DNA of 64,000 nucleotides, taken from Prochlorococcus sp. AG-347-L21 (GTDB taxonomy: Bacteria; Cyanobacteriota; Cyanobacteriia; PCC-6307; Cyanobiaceae). The DNA lies in NCBI GenBank assembly GCA_003278875.1, contig QCCQ01000001.1, positions 118,409 through 182,408 on the forward strand, written 5' to 3'. The position numbers and the translations under genes are program-made. The notes below the pieces were generated by a model. The model had not been told where the DNA came from. It saw only the letters and a list, made by a program, of their open reading frames with translations, and did no database searches. Numbering within the stretch: the stretch's first letter is position 1; each line of letters starts with the position of its first letter. This document shows, one piece after another, positions 39,686 to 49,874 of this stretch.

Positions 39686-41761
39686 TCAGGAGTTGCCCTG
39701 ATTCTTGGAAATGATAGCTTCAGCAACATTACGAGGAACTTCCTCATAATTTGCGAACTCCATTGAAAATATACCCCGACCTTGAGTCATTGATCGGAGT
39801 TGAGTGGCATAGCCGAACATTTCGGCTAAGGGCACTTTGGCCTGTACCTTAGACAATCCATCATCAACAGATTGTCCTTCTACTTGACCTCTTCTAGAAG
39901 AGAGATCACCAATTACAGATCCAAGAAAATCATCAGGACTTTCGACCTCAACTTTCATCATAGGCTCTAAAAGGACAGGATTGCATTTTTTAACCCCGTC
40001 TTTAAAAGCCATGGAACCTGCAATTTTGAAGGCCATTTCAGATGAGTCTACATCGTGGAATGAACCATCGACTAGTGTTACTTTTACATCAATGAGTGGA
40101 TAACCTGCAAGAACACCAGATTCACAGGTCTCTTTCATTCCATTAGATGCAGGTCCAATATACTCTTTTGGCACAGCACCGCCAACAATTTTGTTTACAA
40201 ATTCAAAACCTTTTCCAACTTCAGCAGGTTCCATTTCAATAATTACATGACCATATTGACCTTTTCCTCCAGTCTGTCTTGCATATTTACCTTCACCTTT
40301 AGAACTAGACCTAATTGTCTCTCTATATGAAACCTGAGGAGCTCCTATATTTGCTTCAACTTTAAATTCCCTAAGCATCCTGTCAACAAGGATTTCTAAG
40401 TGCAATTCACCCATACCTGCAATGACAGTTTGATTTGTCTCAGGATCTGTACTAACCCTAAAGGTTGGATCCTCTTCAGACAAAGCAGTTAAAGCTTTTG
40501 ATAATTTTTCCATATCGCCTTTAGTTTTTGGCTCAACAGCCACCGAGATAACTGGTTCAGGGATAAACAAAGTCTCTAAAACTATTGGATCTTCTGTATT
40601 ACATAAAGTATCGCCAGTTGTTGTATTTTTAAGACCTAAAACGGCTCCTAAATCCCCAGCCCTCAATTCATCAACTTCCTCTCTTTCATCAGCCTTAAGA
40701 ATCACTAATCTAGAAATTCTCTCTTTAGCATCCTTAGTTGAGTTCATTACATAACTTCCCTTTGAAAGAACGCCAGAATACATTCTTACAAAAGTTAATT
40801 TCCCATAGGGATCTGACATCACTTTGAAAGCCAAAGCACTGAAAGGAGCGTTATCATCTGAAGGTCTAACATCTTCTTTTCCGCTTGGTAAAACACCTTG
40901 TATTGGTTTCACATCAACTGGAGCTGGCAAATAATCAACAACAGCATCTAATACAAGTTGGACACCTTTATTCTTAAAAGCTGAACCGCATAATACTGGA
41001 ACCAATCCGTGCTTTAAAACCCCTTCTCTGATACCTTTTTTAAGTTGTTCTTCAGATAATTCTCCTGTTTCGAGAAATATTTCTATTAACTCTTCATCAT
41101 TTTCTGCAACACTTTCCATTAGCTTTAATCTCCATTCAGCGGCTTCCTCCTCCATGTCAGATGGTATTGGAGCTTCTTCGATATCAGTACCTAAATCGTT
41201 TTTGTAAAGATATGCTTTGTTGGCTACTAAATCAATAATGCCTGTGAGATCACCTTCAGCCCCAATAGGTAACTGGATTGGAAGTGCATTTGCTTTTAGT
41301 CGATCTTTAATTTGCTTATTAACCTTTAAAAAATCCGCACCAGTTCTGTCCATTTTGTTAACAAAAACCATTCTTGGGACAGAGTATCTATCTGCTTGAC
41401 GCCAAACCGTTTCGGATTGAGGCTGAACTCCACCAACTGCGCAAAATACAGCTATAACTCCATCCAACACGCGCATTGATCGTTCAACTTCAATAGTAAA
41501 ATCAACGTGTCCAGGAGTATCAATAATATTAATCCTATGATCTTGCCAACTGGTAGATATTGCAGCGGCAGTAATAGTTATTCCTCTTTCTCTTTCTTGA
41601 GCCATCCAATCAGTTACAGCGGCACCATCATGGACCTCTCCTATCTTGTGGACTACACCTGAATAAAACAAAATTCTTTCAGTAGTTGTTGTCTTACCTG
41701 CGTCAATATGAGCGGCTATACCTATGTTCCTTACTCGTTCTAGGGGGAAGTCGCGTGCCAA
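39686..41761 (-). CDS. fusA: Translation elongation factor G
   Basis: The 691-residue translocase GTPase has [19 protein letters not shown] (G1), [20 protein letters not shown] (G3), [10 protein letters not shown] (G4) and the domain IV signature [15 protein letters not shown]. Length is normal. It lies between rpsG and tuf in the str operon. Confidence 0.99.
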   Translation of the reverse strand: MARDFPLERVRNIGIAAHIDAGKTTTTERILFYSGVVHKIGEVHDGAAVTDWMAQERERGITITAAAISTSWQDHRINIIDTPGHVDFTIEVERSMRVLDGVIAVFCAVGGVQPQSETVWRQADRYSVPRMVFVNKMDRTGADFLKVNKQIKDRLKANALPIQLPIGAEGDLTGIIDLVANKAYLYKNDLGTDIEEAPIPSDMEEEAAEWRLKLMESVAENDEELIEIFLETGELSEEQLKKGIREGVLKHGLVPVLCGSAFKNKGVQLVLDAVVDYLPAPVDVKPIQGVLPSGKEDVRPSDDNAPFSALAFKVMSDPYGKLTFVRMYSGVLSKGSYVMNSTKDAKERISRLVILKADEREEVDELRAGDLGAVLGLKNTTTGDTLCNTEDPIVLETLFIPEPVISVAVEPKTKGDMEKLSKALTALSEEDPTFRVSTDPETNQTVIAGMGELHLEILVDRMLREFKVEANIGAPQVSYRETIRSSSKGEGKYARQTGGKGQYGHVIIEMEPAEVGKGFEFVNKIVGGAVPKEYIGPASNGMKETCESGVLAGYPLIDVKVTLVDGSFHDVDSSEMAFKIAGSMAFKDGVKKCNPVLLEPMMKVEVESPDDFLGSVIGDLSSRRGQVEGQSVDDGLSKVQAKVPLAEMFGYATQLRSMTQGRGIFSMEFANYEEVPRNVAEAIISKNQGNS

Positions 41762-41857
41762 TTTTAAAGCTCCAAATAAAATAATTTTTGATAAGTATAG
41801 TTCACCCTAAAAGCAAACTTTAATAATAATAAACTACTTAAGTACCTTTTGATGAAA

Positions 41858-42328
41858 TTAATATCTGTAATGTGCAAAAGCTTTATTAGCTTCTGCCATT
41901 TTATGAGTATCTTCTCTTTTTTTAACGGCACTACCAGTTTCATTTGCAGCATCCATTAACTCACCAGCAAGTTTTTGGGACATACTCTTGCCATTTCTTG
42001 CTCGTGAGAATGTAACAAGCCATCTTAATGCCATAGCCGTTCCCCTCTCTTGGCGAACTTCCATAGGTACTTGATATGTTGCACCACCAACTCTTCTTGC
42101 TCGTACCTCGACAAGAGGAGTAGCATTTTTTACAGCTGTTTCGAATAATTCCACAGCATTCCCTCCAGTTCTCTCGCTTATTAAAGAAAACGCATCAGAC
42201 AATATTCTTTGAGCTGTAGATTTTTTACCATGCTTCATCAATCGAGAAATCATCATTGAAGCAAGACGACTATTAAATTGAGGATCAGGAAGGACTGGTC
42301 TTTTTACTGCTGCATTACGACGTGACAT
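41858..42328 (-). CDS. rpsG: 30S ribosomal protein S7
   Basis: The 156-residue protein starts [20 protein letters not shown] and contains [20 protein letters not shown] and [20 protein letters not shown], all S7 signatures. It nucleates 30S head assembly and in many bacteria autoregulates this operon. It begins 25 bases after rpsL; a 96-base gap then precedes fusA. Confidence 0.98.
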   Translation of the reverse strand: MSRRNAAVKRPVLPDPQFNSRLASMMISRLMKHGKKSTAQRILSDAFSLISERTGGNAVELFETAVKNATPLVEVRARRVGGATYQVPMEVRQERGTAMALRWLVTFSRARNGKSMSQKLAGELMDAANETGSAVKKREDTHKMAEANKAFAHYRY

Positions 42329-42353
42329 TTTAAAAAAAAGTGATGTTTACAAA

Positions 42354-42728
42354 TTAGTCTTTTGGAGCTTTTGCTCCATACTTAGATCTGGATTGACGTC
42401 TATCTTTGACTCCAGCGGTATCTAAAGTACCTCTTATTATATGATATCTAACTCCAGGCAAATCCTTTACTCGTCCACCCCTAAGCAGTACTACTGAGTG
42501 TTCTTGTAAATTATGACCAATACCAGGAATATAAGCAGTTACTTCAAAACCAGAAGTTAGTCTAACCCTAGCAACTTTTCTCAAAGCTGAATTAGGTTTT
42601 TTAGGTGTTGATGTATAGACTCTTGTACATACCCCTCTTCTCTCAGGGCAAGCTTTTAATGCAGGAGATTTTGTTTTCTTTGTCAGACGTTTTCTTTCTG
42701 AACCTACTAATTGTGAGATGGTGGGCAT
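42354..42728 (-). CDS. rpsL: 30S ribosomal protein S12
   Basis: The 124-residue protein has [20 protein letters not shown] and [20 protein letters not shown] followed by [12 protein letters not shown], the decoding-site loops of S12. The two lysines in these loops (TPKKPNS and GRVKDLPG) are the wild-type streptomycin-sensitive form. It is the first gene of the str operon and divergent from glutamate synthase. Confidence 0.98.
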   Translation of the reverse strand: MPTISQLVGSERKRLTKKTKSPALKACPERRGVCTRVYTSTPKKPNSALRKVARVRLTSGFEVTAYIPGIGHNLQEHSVVLLRGGRVKDLPGVRYHIIRGTLDTAGVKDRRQSRSKYGAKAPKD

Positions 42729-42762
42729 CTATTAAAACTTAGATAAAAATAAAGATTTAACT

Positions 42763-42768
42763 ATCATA
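42763..42768 (-). promoter_or_regulatory. Predicted -10 element of the str operon
   Basis: TATGAT on the minus strand lies 34 bases before the rpsL ATG. It is one mismatch from TATAAT and well placed for a short leader. No convincing -35 is present. Confidence 0.35.
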
Positions 42769-42881
42769 ACCTTTTAAGAGCACTAACTAAAAGTTTTTAA
42801 TTATATTTTTTTTAAAATTTGTCAAATTAAAATTATTTGGTAAATATTCATTATCTTTAGATTTATTTTCATATTTATTTT

Positions 42882-42887
42882 TATAAT
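42882..42887 (+). promoter_or_regulatory. Predicted -10 element of glutamate synthase
   Basis: A perfect TATAAT lies 37 bases before the ATG of the glutamate synthase gene in the 196-base divergent spacer. The spacer has no other gene. No NtcA-type GTA-N8-TAC palindrome was noticed at a typical distance upstream. Confidence 0.4.
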
Positions 42888-42924
42888 AGATATAAATAAA
42901 TAACTAAATAGAATTAAATAATCT

Positions 42925-45900
42925 ATGGGAGAGAGTATCAAAAGAGTCGTTAGCCCATATCAGGATAGTTATTCCCCAAATGGAATAATTGGGGAGAAAG
43001 ATGCGTGTGGAGTTGGTTTCATAGCAAATGTTGAAGGTATAGAAAGCAACTGGATCCTTAAACAATCTCTAAAGGGCCTCAACTGCATGGAGCATAGAGG
43101 AGGTTGTGGAGGAGATAGTGACTCAGGAGATGGAGCAGGCATTTTATGTTCAATTCCATGGGGATATCTAGAAGAGAAAATTAATCTAAAAAAGATTCAA
43201 GAATTTAATAGAGGTTTAGGCATGGTTTTTATGCCTAATAAAAAAGAAAAAATTGAAATATGTAAATCAATATGTGATGAAGAAGCAGAAAAATTAAAAG
43301 TCAACAAAACATCTTGGAGAACAGTACCCGTTAATAATGAAATCCTAGGTCCTTTAGCTAAAGCAAATGCTCCATTCATCTGTCAGTGGATTTTATATAT
43401 AGATAAAAAAGTTAATAAGGATGTTGAAAGGCTTTTATTTCAATTAAGGAAAAGAATTGAGAAAAAAATAAGAGAAACTTTCAAAAACGATGTTGGGGAT
43501 TGTGAATTTTATTTTGCCTCACTAAGTTCTCAAACAGTTGTTTATAAAGGTATGGTTCGCTCAGAAATATTATCCGAGTTTTATCAAGATCTAAAAGAAG
43601 AGAGTTTCAAAGTTTCATTTTCTGTTTATCATCGTAGATTTAGTACTAATACACTTCCAAAATGGCCACTAGCTCAACCTATGAGATTTTTGGGCCATAA
43701 TGGCGAAATAAATACCCTCCTAGGCAATATTAATTGGGCTAAAGCTTCAGAAACACATATAGATGATTTTTGGGGAGAGTTATCTAATGAAATTAAGCCC
43801 ATTGTAGATGTAAACAAAAGTGATTCATCAAATCTTGATGCAACCCTTGAAATCAATATTCGTTCAGGTCAGCCCATTACTGACTCATTATTAAAACTTG
43901 TTCCTGAAGCATTTAGAGATCAACCAGAACTTGAGGAAAGAGATTATATAAAAGCTTTTTATGAATATTCTGCAAGCCTACAAGAAGCTTGGGATGGTCC
44001 AGCACTCCTTGTATTTGCTGATGGAAATTTTGTCGGAGCAACGCTTGATAGAAATGGGCTGAGACCAGCAAGATATTCAATCACAAATGATGGTTTTGTA
44101 ATAATGGGTTCTGAAACAGGAGTAGTAGATCTTGAAGAAGAAAGAGTAATAGAAAAAGGTCGATTAGGACCGGGACAAATGTTGGCAGTTGATTTTCATC
44201 AGAATAAAATCCTAAGAAATTGGGAAGTAAAATCTGAAGCCGCTCAAAGGCATGATTATAAAAATCTTCTCAGTAATAGAACTATAAAAATTGAAAAAAA
44301 TGAATGGGTTAAAGACTGCAAACTAAAAGACCTTGAGTTGTTGCAACAACAAACTGCATACGGGTTTTCAGCGGAAGATAATGACCTTATCTTAGATTCA
44401 ATGGCTTCATTAGCTAAAGAGCCTACTTATTGCATGGGCGACGACATCCCATTAGCAGTTCTTTCATCTAAGCCACATATTTTATACGACTACTTTAAGC
44501 AAAGATTTGCGCAAGTTACTAATCCTCCAATTGACCCTCTGAGAGAAAAACTTGTAATGAGTTTAGAGATGCATCTAGGAGAAAGATGTACACCATTTGA
44601 AATTAAAGATGCTAAACCTTTTATTCATTTACAAAGTCCGATTCTAAATGAGGAAGAACTCATTTCCATCAAAAAATCAAAAATTAAATCTCAGACAATT
44701 TCAAGTTTGTTTGATTTAGAGGAAGGTATTCAAGGCTTAGAGAACCAATTAAAACTAATCTGTAAACAGAGTGAGCTGTCTATAAAAGAAGGTTGCTCTT
44801 TAATTATTATTTCTGATAAGGGAATTAATCCTAAAAAGACTTTCATACCTCCTTTACTTGCGGTTGGAGCAATTCATCATTATCTTCTTAAAAAAGAAAT
44901 CAGACTAAAAGCTTCTCTAATAATTGAGACCGGTCAATGTTGGAGCACACATCACTTAGCTTGTTTAATTGGATATGGAGCAAGTGCAGTTTGCCCTTGG
45001 TTGACCTTCGAAGCGGGTAGACACTGGTTAAAACATCCAAAAACACAAAAACTCATTGATAGCAAAAAAATAAATCCATTATCAATATATGATGTTCAAG
45101 AAAATATTAAAAAAGCTCTAGAAGACGGTCTAAGAAAAATTCTCTCAAAAATAGGCATCTCACTTTTATCTAGTTACCATGGTGCACAAATTTTTGAAGC
45201 TGTAGGCCTTGGATCTGACTTAATAAAAATTGCTTTTGATGGTACAACAAGTCGTATCGCTGGCATAACATTAAAAGAACTAGCTAATGAAACACTTTCA
45301 ATACATACTAAAGCCTATCCAGAGATCGATTTAAAGAAATTAGAATTTTTAGGATTTGTACAATTTAGAAATAATGGCGAATATCATTCCAATAACCCAG
45401 AGATGTCCAAAGTTTTACATTCGGCGGTAAAACAAGGGCCAGGATACGATCATTTTGAAACTTACAAAAAACTTATTAGTAATAGACCGACAACATCTCT
45501 TAGAGATTTACTAACAATTAATTCAAAAAGAAAAAGTATTCCACTAGAGGAAGTTGAAAGTGTTGAATCAATTTGCAAAAGGTTCTGTACTGGAGGAATG
45601 AGTTTAGGTGCTTTATCAAGAGAGGCGCATGAAGTTTTAGCAGTTGCAATGAATAGAATTGGTGGAAAAAGTAATAGTGGAGAAGGGGGAGAAGATCCAG
45701 CTCGTTTTAATGTTTTAAATGATATCGATGAAAATACTCAGTCAGCGACGTTGCCATTTATTAAAGGCTTAAAGAATGGAGACACCGCATGCTCTGCTAT
45801 TAAACAAATAGCATCAGGAAGATTTGGAGTTACACCTGAATATCTAAGAAGTGGTAAACAACTCGAAATTAAAATGGCTCAAGGTGCAAAACCCGGAGAG

Positions 45901-47496
45901 GGGGGACAATTACCTGGTCCAAAAGTTGATTCTTACATTGCAAAACTAAGAAATAGTAAACCTGGAGTAGCTTTAATATCTCCTCCCCCGCATCATGATA
46001 TTTATTCAATTGAAGATTTAGCTCAACTTATCCACGACTTACACCAAGTTCATCCAAAAGCGAAAGTAAGCGTTAAACTTGTTTCTGAAATTGGTATAGG
46101 CACTATTGCTGCGGGAGTAAGCAAAGCTAATGCAGATGTAATTCAAATATCAGGCCATGACGGAGGTACAGGTGCTTCGCCCCTGAGTTCTATTAAACAT
46201 GCAGGTTTACCATGGGAGCTTGGTGTTGCTGAGGTTCATAAATCTCTCTTAGAGAATAACTTACGCGAAAGAGTAATTTTAAGAACTGATGGAGGTCTTA
46301 AAACAGGCTGGGACGTAGTTATTGCAGCTTTACTAGGTGCTGAAGAATACGGTTTTGGTTCTGTAGCGATGATTGCTGAAGGATGCATAATGGCTCGGGT
46401 TTGTCATACAAACAAGTGTCCTGTTGGAGTTGCCACTCAAAAAGAAGAATTAAGAAAAAGATTTAAAGGTATTCCAGAAAATGTCGTCAATTTTTTCTTA
46501 TATATTGCTGAAGAAGTAAGACAGATAATGAGTAGTATCGGTGTTTCTAATATGGAAGAACTGATTGGTAATCAAGAATTTCTTTCTGCAAGAAATATCG
46601 ATCTTCCAAAAACTTCTAATATTGATCTTTCTTCTTTAGTAAATGAACACTCAACCTCTGATAGATCATGGTTAAAACATTTAAAAACTGCCCATAGTAA
46701 TGGTTCTGTATTAGAAGACGAGTTTTTGTCTGATACTAAATTTATAGATTCAATTAAAAATCACGAAATATTAACCAAAGAAATTGAGATAAAAAATACA
46801 GATAGAAGTGTTTGTGCGAAAATATCAGGCGAAATCGCAGAACTTCACGGCAACACTGGCTTCAATGGCGAACTCAACTTAAATTTCATAGGATACGCAG
46901 GACAAAGCTTTGGTGCCTTTTTATTGAAGGGAATGAATGTTCAATTAACCGGAGAAGCTAATGATTATGTTTGTAAAGGAATGAATGGAGGAATACTCAC
47001 AATAATTCCACCAAAAATAAATGAAATCTCCTCCGAACAAGTCATCCTCGGAAATACGTGTCTTTATGGAGCAACAGGTGGAAAATTATTTGCATTAGGA
47101 AAATCGGGAGAAAGATTTGCGGTTAGAAATAGTGGTGCTACAGCGGTAACAGAAGGCGCAGGTGATCATTGTTGTGAATACATGACTGGCGGGAAAGTTG
47201 TTATTCTAGGTTCCACAGGAAGGAATATTGGTGCAGGCATGACTGGTGGGATAGCTTTTATTATCGATGAAAATAATGATTTAAGTAATAAAGTAAATAA
47301 AGAAATAGTAAGTGTTCATCAAATAACTTCAGCAAAGCAGGAAAATATCTTATTGGAAATTATTAGAGAATATCAAGCAAAAACAAATAGCTTAAAGGCT
47401 GCAAAAATAATTGAAAATTGGTCTCATTTTAAGAGTACTTTCAAATTGATTGTTCCCCCAAGCGAAGAAGAGATGCTTGGTATAAATAATATGTAA
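42925..47496 (+). CDS. glsF: Ferredoxin-dependent glutamate synthase
   Basis: The 1523-residue enzyme makes two glutamates from glutamine and 2-oxoglutarate using reduced ferredoxin. After a 27-residue propeptide the catalytic N-terminal Cys is C28 (KDACGVGFIANVEG), heading a class II amidotransferase domain. The central and FMN domains include SISGHDGGTGASPLSS-like sequence, and the Fe-S cysteines lie in CIMARVCHTNKCPVGVATQ. The C-terminal beta-helix domain shows repeating G-x-x-G turns. There is no NADPH-binding subunit gene nearby, consistent with the ferredoxin form (also called gltS). A YciI-like gene follows without a gap. Confidence 0.98.
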   Translation: MGESIKRVVSPYQDSYSPNGIIGEKDACGVGFIANVEGIESNWILKQSLKGLNCMEHRGGCGGDSDSGDGAGILCSIPWGYLEEKINLKKIQEFNRGLGMVFMPNKKEKIEICKSICDEEAEKLKVNKTSWRTVPVNNEILGPLAKANAPFICQWILYIDKKVNKDVERLLFQLRKRIEKKIRETFKNDVGDCEFYFASLSSQTVVYKGMVRSEILSEFYQDLKEESFKVSFSVYHRRFSTNTLPKWPLAQPMRFLGHNGEINTLLGNINWAKASETHIDDFWGELSNEIKPIVDVNKSDSSNLDATLEINIRSGQPITDSLLKLVPEAFRDQPELEERDYIKAFYEYSASLQEAWDGPALLVFADGNFVGATLDRNGLRPARYSITNDGFVIMGSETGVVDLEEERVIEKGRLGPGQMLAVDFHQNKILRNWEVKSEAAQRHDYKNLLSNRTIKIEKNEWVKDCKLKDLELLQQQTAYGFSAEDNDLILDSMASLAKEPTYCMGDDIPLAVLSSKPHILYDYFKQRFAQVTNPPIDPLREKLVMSLEMHLGERCTPFEIKDAKPFIHLQSPILNEEELISIKKSKIKSQTISSLFDLEEGIQGLENQLKLICKQSELSIKEGCSLIIISDKGINPKKTFIPPLLAVGAIHHYLLKKEIRLKASLIIETGQCWSTHHLACLIGYGASAVCPWLTFEAGRHWLKHPKTQKLIDSKKINPLSIYDVQENIKKALEDGLRKILSKIGISLLSSYHGAQIFEAVGLGSDLIKIAFDGTTSRIAGITLKELANETLSIHTKAYPEIDLKKLEFLGFVQFRNNGEYHSNNPEMSKVLHSAVKQGPGYDHFETYKKLISNRPTTSLRDLLTINSKRKSIPLEEVESVESICKRFCTGGMSLGALSREAHEVLAVAMNRIGGKSNSGEGGEDPARFNVLNDIDENTQSATLPFIKGLKNGDTACSAIKQIASGRFGVTPEYLRSGKQLEIKMAQGAKPGEGGQLPGPKVDSYIAKLRNSKPGVALISPPPHHDIYSIEDLAQLIHDLHQVHPKAKVSVKLVSEIGIGTIAAGVSKANADVIQISGHDGGTGASPLSSIKHAGLPWELGVAEVHKSLLENNLRERVILRTDGGLKTGWDVVIAALLGAEEYGFGSVAMIAEGCIMARVCHTNKCPVGVATQKEELRKRFKGIPENVVNFFLYIAEEVRQIMSSIGVSNMEELIGNQEFLSARNIDLPKTSNIDLSSLVNEHSTSDRSWLKHLKTAHSNGSVLEDEFLSDTKFIDSIKNHEILTKEIEIKNTDRSVCAKISGEIAELHGNTGFNGELNLNFIGYAGQSFGAFLLKGMNVQLTGEANDYVCKGMNGGILTIIPPKINEISSEQVILGNTCLYGATGGKLFALGKSGERFAVRNSGATAVTEGAGDHCCEYMTGGKVVILGSTGRNIGAGMTGGIAFIIDENNDLSNKVNKEIVSVHQITSAKQENILLEIIREYQAKTNSLKAAKIIENWSHFKSTFKLIVPPSEEEMLGINNM

Positions 47497-47790
47497 ATGC
47501 CTTTCTTTGTAAAAACTGAAATTATAAAAAAAGAATACTTAATTAATCATGATTTAAAGCGAAAAATAATTAACAAACATATTGATTGGGTAAAAAAATT
47601 AAAAAAAGAGGGAATTAATATAAAAAGTGGCTTTTTGGTAGATGAATTAAATAGGCCAGGTGACGGCGGATTACTTATTCTTGAGATGAATAATTATAGA
47701 AATGCACTAAAAATAATTAAGAATGATCCAATGATTAAAAATGATCTAGTTGAATGGAAATTAAACGAGTGGGTAGATCCAAATAAATGA
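47497..47790 (+). CDS. YciI-like protein
   Basis: The 97-residue protein has the ferredoxin-like YciI fold pattern: an initial strand, then NKHIDWVKKLKKEGINIKSG, then GGLLILEMNNYRNALKIIKN and DPMI. The KHIDW and DPM positions are those proposed as active-site residues in the YciI family. The ATG follows the glutamate synthase stop codon directly, so translation is probably coupled. Function unknown. It is convergent with lipA, 6 bases away. Confidence 0.85.
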   Translation: MPFFVKTEIIKKEYLINHDLKRKIINKHIDWVKKLKKEGINIKSGFLVDELNRPGDGGLLILEMNNYRNALKIIKNDPMIKNDLVEWKLNEWVDPNK

Positions 47791-47796
47791 ATATAA

Positions 47797-48690
47797 CTAT
47801 CTTGGATACTTTTTCATAAGTTTTTGAATCTCTTCAGCATGATAGCTACTACGAGTTAAAGGAGAACTAACTACTTGCATGAAGTTTAAATCTTTTTCCC
47901 CGAACGCTTTAAAGTACTTAAATTTTGAAGGACTTACAAATCTTTTAACAGGTAAATGATTAGGGCCAGGAGATAAATATTGGCCAATAGTAACAATATC
48001 AACGAAATTACTTTTTAAATCCTTAAGCAGACTTAATACCTCCTCGTCTTTTTCCCCTAAACCAAGCATAAAGCCTGACTTTGTATAAATTTTGGGAGAA
48101 TAGTCTCTGGTTCTTTTAAGCAACTCAAGAGTTCTTTCATATTTGCCTTGAGGTCTTACTTTTTTATATAGCGAAGACACAGTCTCAATATTATGGTTTA
48201 AAACGTTTGGATTTGAATCAAGAACTTTTTCAAGCGCTTTCCAGTTGCCACAAAGATCAGGTATTAGAAGCTCAATAGTAGTTTCAGGAGATTTTTCTCT
48301 TATTTGATGAACACATTGAAAAAATTGAGATGCGCCACCATCCTCAAGATCGTCTCTATTAACTGAAGTGATTACAACATGCTTAAGCTTCATTCTAAAA
48401 ACAGCTTCGGCTAAACGATATGGTTCAGTTGGGTCTAAGTCCCTCTTAGATCTATCAAAATCAATATCGCAATATGGACATGCCCTAGTGCAACCGGGAC
48501 CCATTATGAGGAAAGTTGCAGTTCCACTAGCAAAACATTCGCCGATATTTGGACAGCTTGCTTCTTGACATACGGTATTGAGGTTTAGATCATTTAATAA
48601 ATTTGCAGTATTACCAATTCGCTCAACTTGTGGAGCTTTGACCCTTAACCATTCAGGTTTTGAAATTAAACTATTAGGATTATTAGTCAC
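47797..48690 (-). CDS. lipA: Lipoyl synthase
   Basis: LipA inserts two sulfurs into octanoyl groups on lipoyl domains. This 297-residue protein has both Fe-S motifs: auxiliary cluster C41, C46, C52 ([12 protein letters not shown]) and radical SAM C67, C71, C74 (CTRACPYC). The [12 protein letters not shown] C-terminal motif ([11 protein letters not shown]) provides the serine that ligates the auxiliary cluster. Length is normal. Some cyanobacteria have two lipA copies; which one this is cannot be told here. Confidence 0.97.
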   Translation of the reverse strand: MTNNPNSLISKPEWLRVKAPQVERIGNTANLLNDLNLNTVCQEASCPNIGECFASGTATFLIMGPGCTRACPYCDIDFDRSKRDLDPTEPYRLAEAVFRMKLKHVVITSVNRDDLEDGGASQFFQCVHQIREKSPETTIELLIPDLCGNWKALEKVLDSNPNVLNHNIETVSSLYKKVRPQGKYERTLELLKRTRDYSPKIYTKSGFMLGLGEKDEEVLSLLKDLKSNFVDIVTIGQYLSPGPNHLPVKRFVSPSKFKYFKAFGEKDLNFMQVVSSPLTRSSYHAEEIQKLMKKYPR

Positions 48691-49034
48691 ATTAAATCTT
48701 CTTGACCAGTAATTTTATTTTACTAAAAACAAGATGAATTAACTATTTATAATTTCAAAGACGAAGCTCATTCAACAGAAGTAAATAAATAAATGAATTC
48801 AACTAATCCTTCTGCAATTTAGAAAATCTTAATTAAATTTTCTCGTGACACAATTTTCTTGTTTCATTTACTAAAATTGAATCAGTTTTCATAATATTAT
48901 TTTTAATACAGATATCAGAACATACTAATTTTAAATTATAGCAAAAAATAATGGGTCAATTGTGGACTATTTTGTGCTAAAAAGTGTTTTTTTAATTATT
49001 TTTTGATACAGTAAAAAATATATGTAATAAAACA
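48691..49034. other. Intergenic region between lipA and the recombinase-like gene
   Basis: These 344 AT-rich bases separate two divergent genes and hold no convincing ORF. The main structure is an imperfect inverted repeat, TAGCAAAAAATA (48939-48950) against TATTTTGTGCTA (48968-48979), 11 of 12 pairing around 17 bases. It is followed 9 bases later by a T-run on the plus strand, so it could be a terminator of an unannotated small RNA or an operator site. No tRNA or other RNA gene was recognised. Confidence 0.4.
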
Positions 49035-49658
49035 TTGACTTTTAAATTTAAAAGAAAACGTATTTTATTATCGGAAAAAAGTAAAAACCCTAAAACAATA
49101 GGTTATGCTAGAGCTACTAATAACGAAAATGAATATTTAGAAGAGCAAATAAAAATTTTGAAGAAAGAGGGTTGCAGTTTAGTGTTCTCTGAATTTATAA
49201 GTTTAGATGAAGAAATCAAACCCCAACTCAATAAAGCTATAAATTCCTTATCAAAAGGCGATCAATTAATAATAACTCAGCTTGATCGAGCATTTAAAAA
49301 TAAAAAAGAATGTTTGATAACAATAAATAAACTTATTAATAAGGATATTCAATTGCGAACTTTGACTGGTTTTTTTGCTTCTAATGAATCTTCTAATGCA
49401 AATTCTTCAATTTTTAAGATTTTATATGAATTAGATAATTTAGAAGACAAAAGTTTAGGTGAAAGAAAAAAAGAACAACTATTACGCAGAAAATTATCTG
49501 GAATTAATTTGGGAGGAAGGCCCAAAATAAGTCCTCTAAAAGAATCTTTAGTAATCAGATTACGTAATGAGGGATATTCTTATCGATCAATCAGATCACA
49601 AACAGGAATTGCGTTGTCAACAATAAGAAGAGTAATTTTGGAAGGAGAACTAACATAA
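49035..49658 (+). CDS. Serine-recombinase-like (resolvase family) protein with altered active site
   Basis: The 207-residue protein has the layout of a small resolvase: an N-terminal catalytic-domain fold (IGYARATNNENEYLEEQIKI, then GDQLIITQLDRAFKN), a GRPKI linker and a C-terminal HTH (RLRNEGYSYRSIRSQTGIAL). Compared with gamma-delta resolvase the nucleophilic Ser is Thr (T28), the Arg45 position is Lys (K62) and the Arg71 position is Lys (K88); Asp67 and Arg68 equivalents (D84, R85) remain. Strand cleavage is therefore doubtful and a DNA-binding role is more likely. The start is TTG at 49035 with no ATG before the core. No mobile-element ends were seen nearby. A small gene follows 1 base later. 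Confidence 0.82.
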   Translation: MTFKFKRKRILLSEKSKNPKTIGYARATNNENEYLEEQIKILKKEGCSLVFSEFISLDEEIKPQLNKAINSLSKGDQLIITQLDRAFKNKKECLITINKLINKDIQLRTLTGFFASNESSNANSSIFKILYELDNLEDKSLGERKKEQLLRRKLSGINLGGRPKISPLKESLVIRLRNEGYSYRSIRSQTGIALSTIRRVILEGELT

Positions 49659-49659
49659 A

Positions 49660-49866
49660 ATGAAGAGGAAAGAAATTGAAAATTTAATTAAAGAAAATTT
49701 TAAAGATACAGCGTTGCGTATTTTTGAATTAGATAATGAAGATAGAAAAAGTTTATTAGCTGAATATAGAGAATGGATTATGAATGATTTAGATTTTGAA
49801 GAAGTAATGATGTTGCCATATGAAGCCTATACTGACAGATTAGATTCTAATTTCTTAGAAGATTAA
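49660..49866 (+). CDS. Small acidic hypothetical protein (68 residues)
   Basis: The gene starts with ATG one base after the recombinase-like stop, so it is very probably in the same operon. The product is acidic and predicted helical, starting MKRKEIENLIKENFKDTALR and continuing DNEDRKSLLAEYREWI. No cysteine, metal motif or membrane segment is present. I do not recognise the family. It is convergent with the beta-lactamase-like gene, 8 bases away. Confidence 0.7.
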   Translation: MKRKEIENLIKENFKDTALRIFELDNEDRKSLLAEYREWIMNDLDFEEVMMLPYEAYTDRLDSNFLED

Positions 49867-49874
49867 ATTTAGTC

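Noticed and set aside
41764..41952. 62-codon minus-strand frame overlapping the end of rpsG
   Set aside because: Out-of-frame shadow of rpsG; no start signal and no family.
49035..49866. Prophage or transposon remnant around the recombinase-like gene
   Set aside because: No terminal repeats, transposase, phage genes or disrupted neighbours; flanking genes are intact core genes.
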